Shown: positions 60,851 through 64,000 of the stretch, piece after piece
How positions within the stretch are numbered: the first letter of the stretch is position 1
How the letters are laid out: each line of letters opens with the position of its first letter
NCBI RefSeq assembly: GCF_013761175.1
Contig: NZ_JACDUR010000004.1
Span: 992,001-1,056,000, forward strand
Source of the DNA: Nonomuraea soli
Lineage (GTDB): Bacteria; Actinomycetota; Actinomycetes; Streptosporangiales; Streptosporangiaceae
Reading direction: 5' to 3'
DNA length: 64,000 nucleotides
Made by a program: the position numbers and the translations under genes
The notes under the pieces: model-generated
Database searches by the model: none
What the model was told of the DNA's origin: nothing
What the model saw: only the letters and a program-made list of their open reading frames with translations

Positions 60851-62196
60851 CCCGTGGCGGCGACCTTGTCGGGCCCGCCCACCGCCGACGGCAGCCGTTC
60901 GGCGTAGGTCCTGGCCGCCTCCTCCGGGCTCTGCGCGCCCGTGGTGACCGCCTCCATGGCCTCCTGGATCTGGTTGGAGACCTTCGGGTACTCCTCGAAG
61001 GCCGGACGGTAGTGCGTGACCGAGGCCAGGTCGGTCCAGAACTTGATGGTCGGGTTGTCCTTGGTGTAGCTCGGGTCCTCCGCCACGTCCTTGCGCGGCG
61101 TCAGGTCACCGGTGCCGACCGAGTAGAGCAGGGTGTTGTCCTTGTTGGTGGCGGTGGTGATGAAGTCGAAGGCCTCCTGCTTGAACGTCGTGTAGGAGCT
61201 CATCGCCATCACCCAGCCGCCCGACATGCTCACCGCGCCCGGCGCCTCGCCGTTCTGGGTGGGCATCCTGGTCCAGCCGATCTTGTCCTGCCACTCGGGC
61301 CAGGGCTTGGGCGCGGTGGGCCGCCAGGCGGCCGACATCCAGGCGCCGTCGAGGGCGATGCCGAGCTCGCCCTTCGGGAACCACTCCAGCGTCACCTTGT
61401 CGCCGAGCTTGGCGTTGTGCGCGTCGGCGAGCTTGGGGCCGAGCTCCTCGCGGTAGACGGTGTTGACGAACGTCAGGGAGTCGGTGAAGCCTTTGGAGCC
61501 GGTCAGCCACTTCTTCCGCGTCTCGTCGTAGAGGGTGCCCCCGGGCGTGCCGTACAGGAGCATCTCGAAGCCCTGCATGGTCGACGCCTCGCCGTGGATC
61601 TTGGTGGAGTACATCGTGAAGGGGATCGCGCCGGGCACCTTCTGCTTGATCGCGCGGGCCGCCGTCAGGACGTCGTTCCAGGTCTTCGGCTCCCACGGCA
61701 CCTGGATGCCGGCCTTGGCCAGGACGTCCTTGTGGTACCACAGGCCGCGGGTGTCGGTGCTGATCGGGACGCCGTAGATCTTGTCGTCGCCGCCCTTGGC
61801 GGCCTGCTTGACGCTGTCGGCGTACTGCGCCTGCCAGTCGGGCCACTTCGCGAGGTAGTCGTCGAGCGGGGAGAGCTTGCCCGCGGCGACGTCGGCGTTG
61901 ACCTGGAAGGTGTCGTGGTAGTACAGGTCGGGCGCGGAGTCGGCGGAGCGGTTGAGCAGCGCGAGCTTGGTGTAGTACACCTCGTTGTTGCCCTGCACGG
62001 GGGTGAGCTTGATGGTCACCCCCGGGTGGGCGGCTTCGTACTGCTTCTTGGCGTTCTGCAGCATCTTCTCCAGATGTGGCCACGTGGGCTCGACCTTGTA
62101 GAGGACTTCGAGCTCCTTGACGCCCGTGGTGGACGGTTGCTCGGTGCTCGAGCAGGCTGTTAACAGGAGCAGGGAAGCAATGAGAACACGTTTCAT
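60847..62196 (-). CDS. Sugar ABC transporter substrate-binding lipoprotein
   Basis: A 449-aa family 1 solute-binding protein. The lipoprotein signal MKRVLIASLLLLTAC has Cys15. Core segments are MLQNAKKQYEAAHPGVTIKL near residue 45, PDLYYHDTFQVNADVAAGKL near 90, and GVPISTDTRGLWYHKDVLAK near 145. The closing part has YPKVSNQIQEAMEAVTTGAQ. AAGGAGG precedes the ATG. First gene of the leftward transporter operon, divergent from a ROK regulator with an operator between them. The sugar cannot be identified. Confidence 0.9.
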   Translation of the reverse strand: MKRVLIASLLLLTACSSTEQPSTTGVKELEVLYKVEPTWPHLEKMLQNAKKQYEAAHPGVTIKLTPVQGNNEVYYTKLALLNRSADSAPDLYYHDTFQVNADVAAGKLSPLDDYLAKWPDWQAQYADSVKQAAKGGDDKIYGVPISTDTRGLWYHKDVLAKAGIQVPWEPKTWNDVLTAARAIKQKVPGAIPFTMYSTKIHGEASTMQGFEMLLYGTPGGTLYDETRKKWLTGSKGFTDSLTFVNTVYREELGPKLADAHNAKLGDKVTLEWFPKGELGIALDGAWMSAAWRPTAPKPWPEWQDKIGWTRMPTQNGEAPGAVSMSGGWVMAMSSYTTFKQEAFDFITTATNKDNTLLYSVGTGDLTPRKDVAEDPSYTKDNPTIKFWTDLASVTHYRPAFEEYPKVSNQIQEAMEAVTTGAQSPEEAARTYAERLPSAVGGPDKVAATG

Positions 62197-62217
62197 GACG
62201 GCCTCCTTGACTAGAAC

Positions 62218-62236
62218 GTAAATCTATTTGATTTAC
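62218..62236. promoter_or_regulatory. ROK-repressor operator
   Basis: GTAAATC-tattt-GATTTAC, a perfect 7+7 inverted repeat in the 70-bp divergent region. Its right arm overlaps TTTACA (62232-62237), a good -35 for the ROK gene, followed after 17 bp by GACATT (62255-62260) and, six bases later, the ATG. Binding would block both directions. Confidence 0.85.
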
Positions 62237-62266
62237 AAAGTCAACGATTTCTGTGACATTGACCAC

Positions 62267-63478
62267 ATGCATAAGGGCACGAACCTGCCCAAGGTCGGCA
62301 GCTTCAACCGAGCGGTGGTGCTGGAGTCCATCCAGGTCGGCGACGGCATCAGCCGGGTCCAGATCGCCGAGCGCACCGGCCTGACCGCGCAGACCGTCTC
62401 GGTGATCGTGCGGCGGCTCCTGGAGGAGGGCCTGGTCGTCGAGGACGGCCACCAGAGCTCCAGTGGCGGCAAGCCCCGCACGATCCTGCGCGTCGACCCC
62501 GCCGCGGGCTACGCGATCGGCATCCACTTCGACCCCGTCGAGATCACCTACGTCCTGGCCGACCTGGCCGGCCGTCCCGTGGTCAAGCTGCACCGCAAGG
62601 TACGGCAGGCGGTGCCCGACGCGGTGGTCAGGACCATGGCCCGTACGGCGCGGCGGCTGCTGCGCGACGCGGGTATCCCCGACTCCAAGGTGCTGGGACT
62701 CGGTCTGGCCGCCCCCGGCCCCCTCGACGCCAAGGGCGTCATCGTCAACCCGCCGAGGCTGCCAGGCTGGGACCGCGTGCCCATCCGCGAGCAGGTGGAG
62801 AGCCTCATCGGCTTCCCCGTCACCGTCGACAACGACGCCACCGCCGCCGCCATCGGCGAACGCTGGGCCGGGCTGGCCCGCAGCACGCCCGGTTTCGTCT
62901 ACCTCTACCTCGGCACCGGCATCGGCGGCGGCATGTTCCTCGACAACCAGATCTACCGTGGCCGCTCGCTGAACGCCGCCGAGCTGGGCCACATCACCGT
63001 CGTGCCCGACGGGCCCGAGTGCTACTGCGGCAACCGGGGCTGCGTCGAGGCGTTGTGCTGCCCCAGCGCCATCGTCGCAGCCGCCCGCGAGCGGCTCGCC
63101 CTCGGCGCGGCGTCGTCGTTGTCGCCGCACCGGCTCACCCACGCGCGCGTGTGCGCGGCCGCCGCGGCGGGCGACCCGCTGGCGCGTTCGGTCATCGACG
63201 AGGCCGCCGCCCGCCTGGCCGACGCGGCCGTCTCGATCGTCAACATGCTCGACATCGACCTGCTCGTGCTCGGGGGTCCCGCGCTGCGCGAGGTGGGGGA
63301 GGTCTACCGGGCCGCCATCTCCGAGGCGGTCGCCGGGCGGGTGCTGGCCAGGCGGCTGCATGCCGTACGCGTGGAGGTCTCGCCCATCGCGGCCGACGCC
63401 GCCGCCATCGGCGCCGCCTCGCTCGTCTTCCACGCCACCTACGCGCCGCGGATCGACGCACTGGTCAGAGAGGCCTGA
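62267..63478 (+). CDS. ROK-family transcriptional repressor
   Basis: A 403-aa regulator. The N-terminal winged helix has ISRVQIAERTGLTAQTVSVI near residue 25, then VEDGHQSSSGGKPRTILRVD. The ROK sugar-kinase-like domain follows, with VTVDNDATAAAIGERWAG near 182 and LYLGTGIGGGMFLD near 212. The zinc-binding motif is CYCGNRGCVEALC near 247. It presumably releases DNA on binding the sugar imported by the neighbouring transporter. ATG 62267 is six bases after a -10-like GACATT, indicating a leaderless transcript. Confidence 0.92.
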   Translation: MHKGTNLPKVGSFNRAVVLESIQVGDGISRVQIAERTGLTAQTVSVIVRRLLEEGLVVEDGHQSSSGGKPRTILRVDPAAGYAIGIHFDPVEITYVLADLAGRPVVKLHRKVRQAVPDAVVRTMARTARRLLRDAGIPDSKVLGLGLAAPGPLDAKGVIVNPPRLPGWDRVPIREQVESLIGFPVTVDNDATAAAIGERWAGLARSTPGFVYLYLGTGIGGGMFLDNQIYRGRSLNAAELGHITVVPDGPECYCGNRGCVEALCCPSAIVAAARERLALGAASSLSPHRLTHARVCAAAAAGDPLARSVIDEAAARLADAAVSIVNMLDIDLLVLGGPALREVGEVYRAAISEAVAGRVLARRLHAVRVEVSPIAADAAAIGAASLVFHATYAPRIDALVREA

Positions 63479-63577
63479 AGGGCTTTACCAACAATCCCCA
63501 CTGGTTTACTATGAATTTAGAACGACTCGCCGCGGGCGCCGGGGCTGGCGGCACCACGGCGGGGCGTCGGCTGGGTC

Positions 63578-63618
63578 CGTACGGCTCGCGCGGCTGGGGT
63601 GGCCGCGCGAGCCGTACG
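63578..63618. terminator. Strong bidirectional hairpin terminator
   Basis: A perfect 17-bp GC-rich stem (CGTACGGCTCGCGCGGC with its complement at 63602-63618) and a 7-base loop lie between the convergent ROK and Lrp genes. It ends five bases from the Lrp stop codon. The 99 bases before it (63479-63577) include an AT-richer patch without recognisable gene. Confidence 0.88.
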
Positions 63619-63623
63619 CGTGC

Positions 63624-64000
63624 TCAGGCCTGCTCGGCCAGGGGGAGCACGCGGTACGGCACGACGGCGGACAGCGTGATCACCGTGCTGCTCCGCCGTA
63701 CCCCGTCGATGGCCAGCATGCGATCGATGACCTGCTGGATGTGCTCGTGGTCGCGCCCCGCGATACGGCACCACACGTCACCGGGCCCGGTCACGATGTG
63801 CGCTTCGAGCAGTTCCGGGATGGTCTTCAGGGTCCGGGAGATGTCCGCGCGCGAACCCTGCTCGACCTCCAGGGTCGTGAACGCCTGGACGGGGTGGCCG
63901 AGGGCCTTGGGTGAGAGGTTCGGGCCGAAATCGACGATCACCTGGTCGGCGGTCATGCGGTCGAGGCGGGCCTGGACCGTGCCCCGCGCGACGCGCAGGA
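63624..64000 (-). CDS. Lrp/AsnC-family regulator, N-terminus missing (runs off right edge)
   Basis: The reading frame continues to the window edge. The visible part starts within the helix-turn-helix (LRVARGTVQARLDRMTADQV), followed by the RAM ligand-binding domain (VQAFTTLEVEQGSRADISRT to VVPYRVLPLAEQA). About 125 residues are visible; perhaps 30 or more are missing. It differs clearly from the Lrp protein at 23 kb. A strong terminator follows at once. Confidence 0.85.
   Translation of the reverse strand, partial: LRVARGTVQARLDRMTADQVIVDFGPNLSPKALGHPVQAFTTLEVEQGSRADISRTLKTIPELLEAHIVTGPGDVWCRIAGRDHEHIQQVIDRMLAIDGVRRSSTVITLSAVVPYRVLPLAEQA

Overview
The window is a gene-dense, very GC-rich chromosomal segment of an actinomycete. 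GTG and TTG starts are common, ATGA/GTGA stop-start overlaps are frequent, and many genes look leaderless. The families present (PucR, AfsR/BTAD regulators, DUF418, AI-2E, GH38, AA10 with a CBM, Tat-type lipoproteins, DmdR/IdeR-type iron boxes) and the codon usage fit a soil filamentous actinobacterium. Streptosporangiales (Nonomuraea/Streptosporangium-like) is my best guess, but the sequence alone does not prove it. I see no rRNA, tRNA, CRISPR array, insertion sequence, prophage or replication origin. Both ends cut through genes: an ABC-2 type permease on the left and an Lrp/AsnC regulator on the right.

Layout. 1-3 kb: an ABC exporter pair, a small protein built from DivIVA-like repeats, and an AI-2E family permease. 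3-16.7 kb: the most striking region, a divergon. Leftward are inositol-catabolism genes (iolD, iolB and a DhDKGP-aldolase-like gene). Rightward is an eight-gene operon: sugar ABC transporter, PHP metallohydrolase, IolE-like isomerase/dehydratase, Gfo/Idh/MocA dehydrogenase and GH38 alpha-mannosidase. Two identical 12-bp palindromes lie in the shared promoter and match the published IolR operator consensus of Corynebacterium. I infer a pathway for import and breakdown of a mannosylated, possibly phosphorylated, inositol compound. 16.7-21.3 kb: a PucR regulator divergent from a ureohydrolase, an NCS1 permease and a cyclase-family amidohydrolase, probably for a purine- or guanidino-type nitrogen source. 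21.2-23.2 kb: an AA10 lytic polysaccharide monooxygenase translationally coupled to a DUF305 lipoprotein, followed by a P-loop kinase-like gene. 23.3-30.9 kb: a polyamine uptake and oxidation unit (Lrp regulator, aldehyde dehydrogenase, PotABCD-like transporter, FAD oxidase) ending in a strong terminator.

31-35.1 kb: an iron-siderophore ABC importer split over a divergent promoter with two iron boxes. 35-42.7 kb: mixed single genes (expansin-like protein, Cys-nucleophile hydrolase, DUF418 membrane protein, class A beta-lactamase-like lipoprotein with its RBS inside a hairpin, TAP-like peptidase, methyltransferase, MerR/MBL-hydrolase divergon). 42.7-43.7 kb: a HigB/HigA-type toxin-antitoxin pair with less biased base composition, then a terminator and a G-quadruplex-like run. 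43.8-54.3 kb: an MFS gene facing a long leftward gene row (DedA, DMT transporter, GT4 glycosyltransferase, DUF998-like protein, very short P450-like protein, ICL/PEPM-family enzyme, AfsR-like regulator, DHA2 exporter). 54.3-59.2 kb: a histidine kinase without an adjacent response regulator, membrane proteins, a LysE exporter and a serine hydrolase. 59.2-63.6 kb: a second sugar ABC transporter divergent from a ROK repressor, with a clear operator between them and a strong hairpin terminator after the repressor.

Functions are assigned from motifs and family recognition only; no database search was possible. Coordinates use the start codon I judged best from ribosome binding sites, overlaps and leaderless promoter geometry.
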